Shown one piece after another: positions 7,954-16,412 of a DNA stretch of 64,000 bases. The notes beneath the pieces are model-generated. The model saw only the letters and a program-made list of their open reading frames with translations. It made no database searches and was not told where the DNA came from. Numbering within the stretch: position 1 is the first letter of the stretch; each line of letters begins with the position of its first letter. The stretch is from VYFG01 sp965213885. Its GTDB lineage: Bacteria; Pseudomonadota; Gammaproteobacteria; Arenicellales; Poriferihabitantaceae. The stretch spans positions 682,001 through 746,000 of the forward strand of contig OZ243919.1 of assembly GCA_965213885.1 (NCBI GenBank). The letters are read 5' to 3'. Position numbers and translations under genes: made by a program.

Positions 7954-10900
7954 ATGATCGCCGGATCGCCGGATCGCCGGATCGCCGGATCGCCGGATCG
8001 CCGGATCGCCGGATCGCCGGATCGCCGGATCGCCGGATCGCCGGATCGCCGGATCGCCGGATCGCCGGATCGCCGGATCGCCGGATCGCCGGATCGCCGG
8101 ATCGCCGGATCGCCGGATCGCCGATCCCAACCTGCGTATGCATCACGCCGGATCGCCGGATCGCCGGATCGCCGGATCGCCGGATCGCCGGATCGCCGGA
8201 TCGCCGGATCGCCGGATCGCCGGATCGCCCAACCTGCGTATGCATCACGGGATCGCTCTCGCCCGCTAGCCTCCCCGCCTGAACCTTCCGCATCCGCCGG
8301 CAGGCGTTCCGATACTCGCCAGCCCGCTTCTTCCTCCGACAGCTTCGATCTTTCTCCCGCCCGCGCCGCAGCGGGTTCCCGTGCTGCCACCCGCCGTCTG
8401 CGGCGTGGCCTGTTTTCAGCCCTGCTGTGCCTGCCGCTTTTGCTCGGCTTCGCCGCGGGCGCGCAGGCGCAGGTGCTTGCCAGCAATATCGGTCAGGCGG
8501 ACGGTGGCACGGTGACGTTCCTGCGCGACCACGCCATGCCATTCTCACCCGGGTTCAATCCCGGGGGCTACCGGCTGGAGAGCGTTGACATCGAGTTCGC
8601 ATCGGCAACAAGCTCGAGCGCCTTTGACAGCAATGTCCTTGCGGTCGAAATCCGGCGCGGTGACGCCCACCTCAGGGTTGGCGAGTTTGTTGGCCGCCTG
8701 ACCAACCCACAGGGCACGTCATTTGCTGCTGACCGGCGCATCAGGTTCACGGCGCCGGGTGGCGGCATTGACCTTGAGCCGAGGGACGGACCGACGGACG
8801 GACGCGTATACTTTCTCGTGCTTGATGTGGCCGGCCAGCGCGACGCGGATTTCGCAAAGATTCGGATCACGACCTCAATCGCCGATGATGCGGGCGGTGC
8901 CGCCGATTTCGGCATCGGCAATGGCTTTAATTGGCGGACGGCTGGCGACAATACCTCCGCCGGCTGGGCATGGGCAGGAGCTCAGGCCCTGAAGATCCGC
9001 CTCAACGGCACGGTAAAGGCCCCGCCGGCCCCGCCCGGCCTGGAGTTCAGCACGACGCACCTGACCTGGAACGAGAGTCAGGGCTGCGGCGAGTTCGAAT
9101 ACTACGATCCATCCGGCAACAAGATCGAAAAGAGGGAAGGAGAATCTGCCCAACAACTCCGGGAGCGCGCCCGGAAAGTCACCGCGCCCTGGCAGACGGG
9201 CATGCATTCAACCCCTGGGGCAAGCATGGAGCTTCCCGCCAGCGCCCCCGGGCCGAAGTACAAGGTCAGGCTGACGACGAAGCCGTCGGAGACGGTGAAG
9301 GTCAATATCCATGACCCCAACGACCTCATCTGGTGGGGCAACAACACCCACCGGACGCTGAGCCGCGTCTTTGTCGGCCCCGACAGGGGGGCGAGCCGGC
9401 ACAACCGTCGGGACAGCCAACTCGGGCCGACGCTGACCTTCACGCCGTCCAACTGGAACCAGTGGCAAACGGTCAAGGCCAAGGTGGCCTGCACCGATCA
9501 TTTCCCGGATGCGGTGCCCCTCAAGCACTTCATCCAGGGGGAGCAGGGCGATTTCGACGGCGCCAAGCGCCGCGTCAACTACGGCGAACTCGACCAGAGC
9601 TGGACGGTCTGGGTCCGCGTCAAAGAGGCAGCGCCGCCGGTGGAGATCGAGGCGGAGAGCAAGGTGTCGGGCCTGCCCCCGGCGGGCGAGACGATCACCC
9701 TGGCCGAGGGAGCGACCAGGGATTTCAAGATCACGATCGGCGAGGCGATGCTGCCCATTGGCAGCAGCGGGAGAGTCGATGTCCATCTCTTTGCCGAGCC
9801 GGTCGGCAATGTGATCAGGGCGACGAGACGGGACGGGCAACCTCTCGTTGACGGCGTCCTCATGGACACCATGACCTTCACGAATTCCAGCCGCGAACAG
9901 TGGGTGCGTCTGGAAGCGGTCGGCGGCGGCGATACCAGGCTTGTGGTCTCGGCGGAGCGTGACTTCACCTGGGCCCATGAAACCCGTCGTCACTGGTCGC
10001 CGGAATGGCCGGTCACGGTCACGGTCGAGTACGCCGGCATTTGCGGGCGCACGAAGGCGGTGCGCGACGCCATTCTCGGCATGATTCCCGGCGTCAGCAA
10101 CTGCGCCGACGTGACCCCCGAACACCTGGCGGGCATCAGCGGCGACTTCCAAAACAACTTCCTGAATTTGATCAGTAAGGGGTTGAGCAGCCTGAAGGCA
10201 GGCGATTTCGACGGGCTCACCAATCTGAAGCGCCTGCGGCTGACCCGAAACAGCCTTTCAACGCTGCCGGCGGGCATCTTCGACGACCTCACGGGATTGC
10301 TGGCTCTGGACCTGAATTTCAACCAGCTGACGGCGCTGCGGCCAGGCGTCTTTGACCGTCTTACAAAGCTCAAGTATCTGTATCTGAATAAAAACAGCCT
10401 CGCTGTGCTGCCGGATGGCGTGTTCCGGAACAATCTGGCGTTGGCGACACATCGGTTGGACGGCAACACCGGCGCAAACTTCACCCCGACGGCGAATGCC
10501 GGCACCGATCAGACGGTGGCCACCGGCGCTGAGGTCACCCTCTCGAGCACCGCCACCGGGCCCTGGGCCGAAAACGACATTGCCTGGCACTGGCGGCAGG
10601 TGGACGGCCCGTACTCGGACGAGGTCGTCCAGGAAGGCGTGCAGAGGGACGGTCAAACTGCCACCTTCACCGCCCCGGCCACAGCCACGGTCATGCATTT
10701 CAGGCTGGCCGCGATACCAAAGGTGCTGGTCGAATCACGTCCAAACGTGAGCGGCGTCACGCCACCGCCACCGCCGATCAGGGAGCGCGGCATCCTCGAC
10801 GGCTTTGCCTGGGTCACCATCACCGTCGAAGGCGGCCAGGGCTCGCCCCAGCAGGCTGAGCGCGCGCAAGCCGTCTCGGCCGAGGAACCTTCCTGCGTCT

Positions 10901-13773
10901 CCGACGCCCTGCTTGCCGACGCCCAGCTGGCTGCGACCGAGACCTGGCGGACGTCGCCGGGCCATGTCGAGCGCTGGAGCCGGGTGCTTGCCGCCTTCGG
11001 GGAGAGCAACGGCTACAGCAGCAACCCGATGACCATCGCCGAGGCGCAGGCACAGGCGAATCGCGGCCTCAAGCGCTGGGCGCCGGTGGCGTCGGCGCTC
11101 GAATGCCTGGCGAACCCGCCGCAGGAAGAGCCGCAGCAAGAAGAGGAAGAGACGGTCACACCCACCACCCCCGAACTCAGCCTCCGGGCGGGGTCCGCCG
11201 TGGACGAGGGCGGCCCTGCCACCTTCACCCTCACCGCCGATCCCGCGCCTTCTGCCGACCTCACGGTCACCTGGACCGTCGCCCAGTCCGGCGAGTATCT
11301 GGATACCCCCGGCGCGGGCAGCCGGACGGTGACGCTGACAGCAGGGGATACCAGCACCGCACTCTCCGTGGCCACGGTGGATGATGATGCGGACGAGGCC
11401 GACGGTTCGGTGTCCGTCACCCTGGGTACGGGCACGGGCTACACGATAGTCACGGGCAAGAGCAGCGCCGCGGTGGCGGTGCGCGACAATGACGAGCCAG
11501 TGATCAGCATTGTGGCCGGTACGGGTGTGACGGAAGGCAGCCCGGCCTCCTTTACGCTGACAGCCAGCCCGGTGCCGGCGGCACCGCTCGATGTGACCTT
11601 GAGCGTTGCCCAGAGCGGCGACTTCGCCGCTTCGGGCGAGATGGGATCGCGGACGGTCACCGTCCCGGTCACGGGCAGCGTGGACGTGGAAGTCGCCACG
11701 GTGGACGACGGCGCGGACGAGCCGGACGGCTCCGTCACCGCCACCCTGGGCACGGGCACCGGCTACACACTGGCCGCCGCCCCGGACAATGCGGCCACGG
11801 TGGCGGTGTCCGACAATGATGCGGCATCGTCGGGTCCGACCCTCTCCATCGCCGATGCGAGCTTCAAGGAAGACCAGGGCACGGTGCACTTCACCGTGAC
11901 GCTGAGCGAGCCGGTGGACCACCGCGTCACCGTCCATTACGCAACGCGGAGCTCGTCTCCAATCTCGGCCAGGGCGGGCCAGGACTACTTCGAGTGGAAG
12001 CGCGCCTGGGGGGCGGAGCTCTGGATCCCCGCCGGAAGCACGAAAGGACGGATCGCCGCCTACATCTACAACGACAGCCATGACGAGGATCCGGAGACCT
12101 TCGAGATGGTGCTGTTCGACGCAAGTGACGGGGTGACGATTGCGGACGGGATTGCGGTCGGCACCATCGTCAACGACGACCCGATGCCGGCGGCGTGGCT
12201 GTCGCGGTTCGGCCGGACGGTGGCGGAGCAGGCACTGGACGGGATCTCGGGCCGGCTGTCGGCCCCGCGCACGGCGGGCACCGAAGGCACGTTCGGGGGC
12301 ATTTCCCTGCAGCCCCGGGATTCCGGTGATGGGGACTCGGGTCAGTCGGGTCATTCGGATCAGTCTGATCCATTCAATCAATCCGACCCATTCAGCCCAT
12401 TCAATCAATCCGGCCCGATCCCCCCTGGCTTCGGCATCGAGGGGATTGACACGAATGAAGGAGTCGACGGCATGGCGCCCCCTGGCATCCGGACCATGAC
12501 GCTGCAGGAACTGCTGCTGGGCAGTCATTTCACGGCGACGGGCCCCGGGGATTCCTCGGGGGGCAGCCTGGCACTGTGGGGCCGTGCGGCGCACTCGAGC
12601 TTCGATGGCAGGGAGGGGACGTTCTCACTGGACGGAGAGGCGACCACGGCGCTGCTGGGGACCGACTATGCGCGGGGCAAGTGGCTGGTGGGCCTGGCGC
12701 TGCTGCAGAGCGGCGGGGAAGGCGGTTACCGGGATACGGAGACCGGGTCCCGCGCCGCGTCGCAGCTCTGTACGGATGCCGATCATGACATGGACCCGCA
12801 GACGAGGGAGGTCCTGTGCGGCGGTGCGGTCCGGGAGGGCGATGGAACGGTGGAGTCGTCGCTGACGGCGGCGGTTCCCTATGGCGCGATCCGGATATCG
12901 GAGAGGCTGAAGCTCTGGGGCGCGCTGGGTTACGGCACGGGCGAAGTGACCCTCGAGCCGGAGGTGGGCGGCTTGCTTCGCTCCGACCTCACCTGGACGA
13001 TGGCGTCGGCGGGCCTTCGGGGGGATGTGATTGCACCGCCGGCACAGGGATCCGGTCCGGCCCTGGTGATCACCTCGGATGCACTGTGGTCGCGGACGGA
13101 GTCGGACCGGACCAGCGAACTGGCAGCGTCGGACTCTGATGTAACCCGCCTGCGACTCGGTCTGGAGGGCAGCTGGCGCATCGCCACCGAGGGCGGAGGT
13201 CATGTCACGCCGAAGGTGGAGCTGGGCCTGCGCCGTGACGGCGGGGATGCGGAGAGTGGATCGGGGGTGGAGGTTGGCGGGGGCATTGCCTGGGTGGACC
13301 CGAGTCTCGGACTGTCGCTGGACCTGTCGGGCCGTACGCTGATCACGCATGAGGCGGATGATCTCGAGGACCGTGGGTTTGCGGCTTCGCTTGCCTTCGA
13401 TCCGGACCCGGCCTCGGAGCGCGGCCTGTCGCTTGCGCTTCGTCAGGAGATGGGCGGACAGGCCGAGGGTGGGCTTGATGCGCTGTTCCGGGCCGATCCG
13501 CTGGAGGACCGCACGGGCAGCGGCGAGACTGCCGCCCGCTGGACGGTGGAGGCGGCCTATGGCTTCCCGGCACTGGGGGGCCGTTTCACGGGGAGTCCCC
13601 ATGCGGGGTTCGGGTTCATGGGAGACGGGCGTGACGTGACGGTTGGTTGGCGGCTGTCGCGGGTATCGTCGGGCGTTCCGGACCTGTCCTTTGGCGTGCG
13701 GGCGACGCGGCGGGAGAGCATGGGGACCGCCCCGGTGCATGGGGTGGGATTCGAGATGACCGTGCGGTGGTGA
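7954..13773 (+). CDS. Giant LRR/Calx-beta autotransporter with octanucleotide-repeat 5' end
   Basis: From ATG 7954 this is about 1939 residues. Residues 2 to about 100 are encoded by the 8-bp repeat blocks and read as repeats of RIAGSPDR. A basic stretch then leads to an internal Sec signal peptide (RRLRRGLFSALLCLPLLLGF...AGAQAQ, about residues 149-172). The passenger has a choice-of-anchor-like beta region, leucine-rich repeats near residues 740-840 (LSTLPAGIFDDLTGL, LTALRPGVFDRLTKL), a PKD-like segment and three Calx-beta-like units near 1070-1410, each closing with a ValAspAsp or AsnAsp motif. A Ser/Asp/Gln linker precedes a C-terminal 12-strand-type beta-barrel from about 1536 (LWGRAAHSSFDGREG) that ends in the aromatic FEMTVRW expected for Bam recognition. 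No start codon exists in frame between the repeats and the signal peptide, so translation must cross the repeats. The ATG at 7771 is an alternative start. Confidence 0.8.
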   Translation: MIAGSPDRRIAGSPDRRIAGSPDRRIAGSPDRRIAGSPDRRIAGSPDRRIAGSPDRRSQPAYASRRIAGSPDRRIAGSPDRRIAGSPDRRIAQPAYASRDRSRPLASPPEPSASAGRRSDTRQPASSSDSFDLSPARAAAGSRAATRRLRRGLFSALLCLPLLLGFAAGAQAQVLASNIGQADGGTVTFLRDHAMPFSPGFNPGGYRLESVDIEFASATSSSAFDSNVLAVEIRRGDAHLRVGEFVGRLTNPQGTSFAADRRIRFTAPGGGIDLEPRDGPTDGRVYFLVLDVAGQRDADFAKIRITTSIADDAGGAADFGIGNGFNWRTAGDNTSAGWAWAGAQALKIRLNGTVKAPPAPPGLEFSTTHLTWNESQGCGEFEYYDPSGNKIEKREGESAQQLRERARKVTAPWQTGMHSTPGASMELPASAPGPKYKVRLTTKPSETVKVNIHDPNDLIWWGNNTHRTLSRVFVGPDRGASRHNRRDSQLGPTLTFTPSNWNQWQTVKAKVACTDHFPDAVPLKHFIQGEQGDFDGAKRRVNYGELDQSWTVWVRVKEAAPPVEIEAESKVSGLPPAGETITLAEGATRDFKITIGEAMLPIGSSGRVDVHLFAEPVGNVIRATRRDGQPLVDGVLMDTMTFTNSSREQWVRLEAVGGGDTRLVVSAERDFTWAHETRRHWSPEWPVTVTVEYAGICGRTKAVRDAILGMIPGVSNCADVTPEHLAGISGDFQNNFLNLISKGLSSLKAGDFDGLTNLKRLRLTRNSLSTLPAGIFDDLTGLLALDLNFNQLTALRPGVFDRLTKLKYLYLNKNSLAVLPDGVFRNNLALATHRLDGNTGANFTPTANAGTDQTVATGAEVTLSSTATGPWAENDIAWHWRQVDGPYSDEVVQEGVQRDGQTATFTAPATATVMHFRLAAIPKVLVESRPNVSGVTPPPPPIRERGILDGFAWVTITVEGGQGSPQQAERAQAVSAEEPSCVSDALLADAQLAATETWRTSPGHVERWSRVLAAFGESNGYSSNPMTIAEAQAQANRGLKRWAPVASALECLANPPQEEPQQEEEETVTPTTPELSLRAGSAVDEGGPATFTLTADPAPSADLTVTWTVAQSGEYLDTPGAGSRTVTLTAGDTSTALSVATVDDDADEADGSVSVTLGTGTGYTIVTGKSSAAVAVRDNDEPVISIVAGTGVTEGSPASFTLTASPVPAAPLDVTLSVAQSGDFAASGEMGSRTVTVPVTGSVDVEVATVDDGADEPDGSVTATLGTGTGYTLAAAPDNAATVAVSDNDAASSGPTLSIADASFKEDQGTVHFTVTLSEPVDHRVTVHYATRSSSPISARAGQDYFEWKRAWGAELWIPAGSTKGRIAAYIYNDSHDEDPETFEMVLFDASDGVTIADGIAVGTIVNDDPMPAAWLSRFGRTVAEQALDGISGRLSAPRTAGTEGTFGGISLQPRDSGDGDSGQSGHSDQSDPFNQSDPFSPFNQSGPIPPGFGIEGIDTNEGVDGMAPPGIRTMTLQELLLGSHFTATGPGDSSGGSLALWGRAAHSSFDGREGTFSLDGEATTALLGTDYARGKWLVGLALLQSGGEGGYRDTETGSRAASQLCTDADHDMDPQTREVLCGGAVREGDGTVESSLTAAVPYGAIRISERLKLWGALGYGTGEVTLEPEVGGLLRSDLTWTMASAGLRGDVIAPPAQGSGPALVITSDALWSRTESDRTSELAASDSDVTRLRLGLEGSWRIATEGGGHVTPKVELGLRRDGGDAESGSGVEVGGGIAWVDPSLGLSLDLSGRTLITHEADDLEDRGFAASLAFDPDPASERGLSLALRQEMGGQAEGGLDALFRADPLEDRTGSGETAARWTVEAAYGFPALGGRFTGSPHAGFGFMGDGRDVTVGWRLSRVSSGVPDLSFGVRATRRESMGTAPVHGVGFEMTVRW
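7956..8123 (+). repeat. Tandem 8-bp repeat block 1, 21 perfect copies of GATCGCCG
   Basis: The unit GATCGCCG is repeated 21 times without a mismatch from 7956 to 8123. Because 8 is not a multiple of 3, gain or loss of one unit shifts the reading frame; three units (24 bp) encode one octapeptide and the same octapeptide is read in every frame. The block is therefore always open and the effect of a copy change appears only downstream. The lack of any sequence decay suggests active slippage or recent expansion. Confidence 0.97.
8126..8147 (+). repeat. 22-bp spacer repeat, copy 1
   Basis: The 22-bp sequence beginning CCCAACCTGCGT and ending GCATCACG closes repeat block 1. An identical copy closes block 2, 102 bases further on. 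It contains the palindrome ATGCAT. Confidence 0.95.
8151..8222 (+). repeat. Tandem 8-bp repeat block 2, 9 perfect copies of GATCGCCG
   Basis: Nine perfect copies of the same 8-bp unit follow the first spacer, with partial units on both sides (GCCG before, GATCGCC after). Blocks 1 and 2 together give 30 full units. The pattern block-spacer-block-spacer looks like a duplication of a block plus its spacer followed by different copy numbers. Confidence 0.97.
8228..8249 (+). repeat. 22-bp spacer repeat, copy 2
   Basis: Identical to the copy at 8126-8147. Just after it the two alternative reading frames meet stops, TAG at 8267-8269 and TGA at 8280-8282, whereas the autotransporter frame stays open into the signal peptide. 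Confidence 0.95.
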
Positions 13774-14329
13774 GTGCCGCCGGACTGTCCGAACCCGGTG
13801 CATCGCGGTGCCCGGCAGGGCTACTGCAGTCTGCCGGTGGGAAAATCCCTGGCGGAGGCCATATCGCCGATGCCATGGCCTGCGCGAAGGCCGAACCCCA
13901 TCCCGGGAAAGCCCTTGCGCCGGAAAGATTCCTGATGGCCATGCCTCTCATGTTGCCGGATCAGGTTTCACGAAATCAAATTCTTTAGGATAGTTCTGGG
14001 GAGTCGGCCGGCATCCGCCTGATAAATCGGACCGCGGATATCCCGGCGTGCGGTCCCCGGGAGGTGGTGTCACTTCCCCTTCAGGTCGGTCTGTCCCGCC
14101 GGACTGCAATTTCCCGGAGATACTCAATGCAGTTGAACGCGGCGGCAACGCGGTCGCGGTCCCCGGCTGCCGGCCTGGTGATGGACAAATCACCGGCGCC
14201 AATCCGGAGCGGAAATCCGGACAGGGGGCATGTCTGACAGGGCCCATGAAGACCCCAACCGAAACGGAATGTGAATATACTAGCCGGGTTGGCACCGGGT
14301 CGGCATACGGTGAGCAATCCCCGCTGGGC
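13774..14329. other. Intergenic region after the autotransporter
   Basis: No gene that I can support. A 7-bp inverted repeat (14029-14035 with 14050-14056) could form a stem but lacks a T run. Open frames here on both strands have no recognisable product and look like GC-rich chance frames. Confidence 0.4.
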
Positions 14330-14534
14330 TATAATGGTTTTGCGGTGTTGGGAGGTGTTCCCGTCAGTCGGTGCAAACCATCTTCCGGACGAGTAATTCA
14401 ACGGCAATATCCGCATCAATGCTATCGGCAAGCGATTTTTTGTACCGTCACCAGGACGTAGCAGCCATATCGGGGTTGCCCTGCGAAGGAGCCTCTTCGG
14501 GAGATCCCGCGGTCTGTAATCGGAGGACGGGCGG
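14330..14534 (+). promoter_or_regulatory. Putative promoter and structured leader before exbB
   Basis: A perfect TATAAT lies at 14330-14335; the -35 side is weak. The roughly 190 bases that follow, up to the exbB ribosome site, contain no convincing ORF and several base-pairing segments, including CTC-TTCGG-GAG near 14488-14500. Short stretches such as GTCGGTGCAAACC and GTAGCAGCCATA recall pieces of known structured RNAs (cobalamin riboswitch, SRP RNA), but the full consensus of neither is present. I call it only a possible leader RNA. GGAGG at 14522-14526 is the exbB ribosome site. Confidence 0.3.
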
Positions 14535-14969
14535 GTGATTGAATTTCTCCGGATCAACCTTGACCTACTGATTTTCTCGATTCTGGGGCTGATGAGTTTT
14601 CTCATGGTCTGGTTCTCGGTGGAGCGTTTTCTATACCTTCGCCGGGTGGACACGGATTGCTTTGACAACGAGCAGGAACTGAACGTCGACCTGACGCGTC
14701 ACCTGACCCTCATCTCCACCATTGGGGCCAATGCGCCCTATATCGGTCTTCTGGGTACCGTGGCGGGCATCCTGATCACGTTTTACGATATCGGCACCGC
14801 CGGCGGCAGCATGGAAGTGGGCACGGTACTGGTGGGTCTTGCACTGGCTCTCAAGGCCACCGCGATGGGGTTGCTCGTGGCCATTCCCGCCATCTGGTCC
14901 TACAACGGACTGCTCAGGAAGGTCGAGGTTCTGACGGCGCTTTGGCGGGTCAGGAGAGGGAATCAATGA
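14535..14969 (+). CDS. exbB: ExbB/TolQ/MotA-family proton channel subunit
   Basis: The 144-residue product is a short ExbB with three predicted membrane helices: about residues 8-26, a segment around YIGLLGTVAGILITF (about 73-90), and LALALKATAMGLLVAIPAIW (about 103-122). The central GLLGTVAGI and ATAMGLLVAIPA motifs are typical of ExbB/TolQ. With ExbD it forms the inner-membrane motor that uses the proton gradient to energise TonB. It starts at GTG with GGAGG eight bases upstream. Its stop overlaps the exbD start as ATGA, so the two are translationally coupled. Confidence 0.88.
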   Translation: MIEFLRINLDLLIFSILGLMSFLMVWFSVERFLYLRRVDTDCFDNEQELNVDLTRHLTLISTIGANAPYIGLLGTVAGILITFYDIGTAGGSMEVGTVLVGLALALKATAMGLLVAIPAIWSYNGLLRKVEVLTALWRVRRGNQ

Positions 14970-15343
14970 AGCGGGCGGACAGCATCAACGTGGTTCCGCT
15001 GATCGATATCATGCTGGTGCTGCTGGCCATCGTGCTGACCACGGCATCATTCATCCACTATGGCCACATTGATGTGGACCTGCCGCGGGCCGACATGCCT
15101 GTCGCCGGTAGCGTCTCCGACGCTACGGTGATCGTCGTGGATCGAGATGGTAACCTTTACCTGGATGAGCGCCCGGTTGGTCTTGAGGGTCTCGGGAGAC
15201 ACCTGGATACGCTGCAGGTGACGGATTCCGTGGTGCTGAAAGTGGACCGGGATGCCGCATTCGGGGAATTCGCGGGTATTGTCGGGCAGCTCAGGACGAG
15301 GTCGCTCAACCGGCTCTCGATCCTGGTTGATCCCGCGAATTGA
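14966..15343 (+). CDS. exbD: ExbD/TolR-family biopolymer transport protein
   Basis: This 125-residue protein has the ExbD layout: a short cytoplasmic start, one membrane helix with the conserved protonatable aspartate (NVVPLIDIMLVLLAIVL, Asp14), and a periplasmic domain with the ValVal-Asp-ArgAspGly strand, ERPVGLEGL and VVLKVDRDAAFGEF. It works as the partner of ExbB in TonB energisation. It overlaps exbB by four bases and is followed 46 bases later by tonB. Confidence 0.9.
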   Translation: MKRADSINVVPLIDIMLVLLAIVLTTASFIHYGHIDVDLPRADMPVAGSVSDATVIVVDRDGNLYLDERPVGLEGLGRHLDTLQVTDSVVLKVDRDAAFGEFAGIVGQLRTRSLNRLSILVDPAN

Positions 15344-15389
15344 CTGTCCCGGTATCCGTCGGCCAGGCTGTTTCTTGCTGACGTCCCGG

Positions 15390-16286
15390 ATGCGCCCGGT
15401 CCTGGCCGGATTCCTGACTTCCCTGCTGCTGCACGGCGCCATCCTTGGCGGCGTGGTGCATCTCCATCGTGCATGGTCACCGGCCGCCGGGGAATCGTCC
15501 CTGCCGCTCGAGCTTTCCATGTTTGTCCCGCTGTCCGGGGAGGACTCCGCCGGTACGGAGGCGATCGACGAGGCGTCTTCAGCCATGACTCACGGGCCCG
15601 ATCTCGAGTCCAACTCCGATCCGGATTCATCGCCTGAACTGGATTCATCGCCTGAACCGGAACCACAGCCGGAACCTGGCCCCGGGCCTGCACCCCCACC
15701 CGGACCGGAGCCCGAATCCGCAACGAATCCGGCACCGAAACCGATACCCGGTCCGGAACCGGAACCGGAGCCGGAACCGGCACAACCAGGGAAGCCGGAA
15801 ACCCGTCCAGGACCAGCGTCCAGGCTGGAACCGAGGGCGGTGGACTCAGGGGGCGTAAAATCCCTGCCCCCGTCTCATCCCGGGGATTCGTCGGAACGCA
15901 CTCCAGGAGCCGCTCCCCTGTCCGGGGGGGCGGTTGCAGGGGAAGAGACCAGGCAGCCCGCCCCGGCGGAGAGCGTGATATCGGAGGCGCTGTCGGCGGC
16001 AGAGTCCGACTATGAAAAACATGTGCGGGCACGCATTGAGGCCAACAAGTTCTATCCCCGCCGTGCCAAGAGGCTGCGCCGTGAAGGAACGGTTGGAGTG
16101 GATTTCTCTATCCATGCGGACGGCACCTATTCCCGGGTCTCGGTCGGGGAAAGCTCCGGGACCGGGATGCTGGATGATGCGGCGCTGGAGGCGGTCAACA
16201 AGGTGGGTCAGTTCAGGCCAATCCCGAAAATCATCAATCGAGATTCCTGGGAATTCAGGGTCGTGCTGGTTTTCGAGTTGGAATAG
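15390..16286 (+). CDS. tonB: TonB energy transducer
   Basis: This protein of about 298 residues has an N-terminal membrane anchor (LAGFLTSLLLHGAILGGVV) containing the usual Ser/His face. A long periplasm-spanning region of Glu-Pro and Pro-Gly repeats covers roughly residues 75-155. The C-terminal TonB domain contains YEKHVRARIEANKFYP, GTVGVDFSIHADG, LDDAALEAVNKVGQFRPIP and a final FRVVLVFELE. It carries ExbB/D-derived energy to outer-membrane receptors. I chose the ATG at 15390 (MRPVL); a TTG five codons earlier is possible. No TonB-dependent receptor gene is present in this window, so the cargo is unknown. Confidence 0.88.
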   Translation: MRPVLAGFLTSLLLHGAILGGVVHLHRAWSPAAGESSLPLELSMFVPLSGEDSAGTEAIDEASSAMTHGPDLESNSDPDSSPELDSSPEPEPQPEPGPGPAPPPGPEPESATNPAPKPIPGPEPEPEPEPAQPGKPETRPGPASRLEPRAVDSGGVKSLPPSHPGDSSERTPGAAPLSGGAVAGEETRQPAPAESVISEALSAAESDYEKHVRARIEANKFYPRRAKRLRREGTVGVDFSIHADGTYSRVSVGESSGTGMLDDAALEAVNKVGQFRPIPKIINRDSWEFRVVLVFELE

Positions 16287-16311
16287 CCCGGCACGCACCC
16301 TCCCGGTGGTG

Positions 16312-16341
16312 CTGACCGTGTATCGGCCCTTGTGCTATCTT
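16312..16341 (+). promoter_or_regulatory. Possible promoter for the Rieske oxygenase operon
   Basis: CTGACC (16312-16317) and TATCTT (16336-16341) are separated by 18 bases and lie about 70 bases before the chosen oxygenase start. Both hexamers are imperfect matches to sigma-70 consensus. Confidence 0.3.
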
Positions 16342-16412
16342 GCCCGGCGTGTTTTGGCGATTTTATGTTAGCCTCCGCGGATTTCATCTTCAGTGATTCC
16401 TTGCCACAGGCC

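Noticed and set aside
7956..8249. CRISPR-like repeat-spacer pattern
   Set aside because: The unit is 8 bp with no unique spacers between copies, and no cas genes are present. It is a tandem microsatellite, not a CRISPR array.
7628..8548. Long minus-strand open frame across the repeats (RRSGDPAI repeats)
   Set aside because: The 8-bp repeat is stop-free in all six frames, so an open frame appears on the antisense strand automatically. The flanking residues show no protein-like pattern.
10735..12594. 619-codon minus-strand open frame inside the autotransporter
   Set aside because: It mirrors the Calx-beta coding strand in GC-rich DNA, is Arg/His/Gly-rich and resembles no family.
14336..14530. 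SRP RNA (4.5S) or cobalamin riboswitch
   Set aside because: Only short fragments resemble either. The SRP GGAA-loop region and the B12 box are both missing, so I kept it as an unidentified leader.
15600..15800. Repetitive GGAACCGGA tracts as a separate repeat element
   Set aside because: They are the Glu-Pro codons of the TonB spacer and vary in length and spacing, as expected for that domain.
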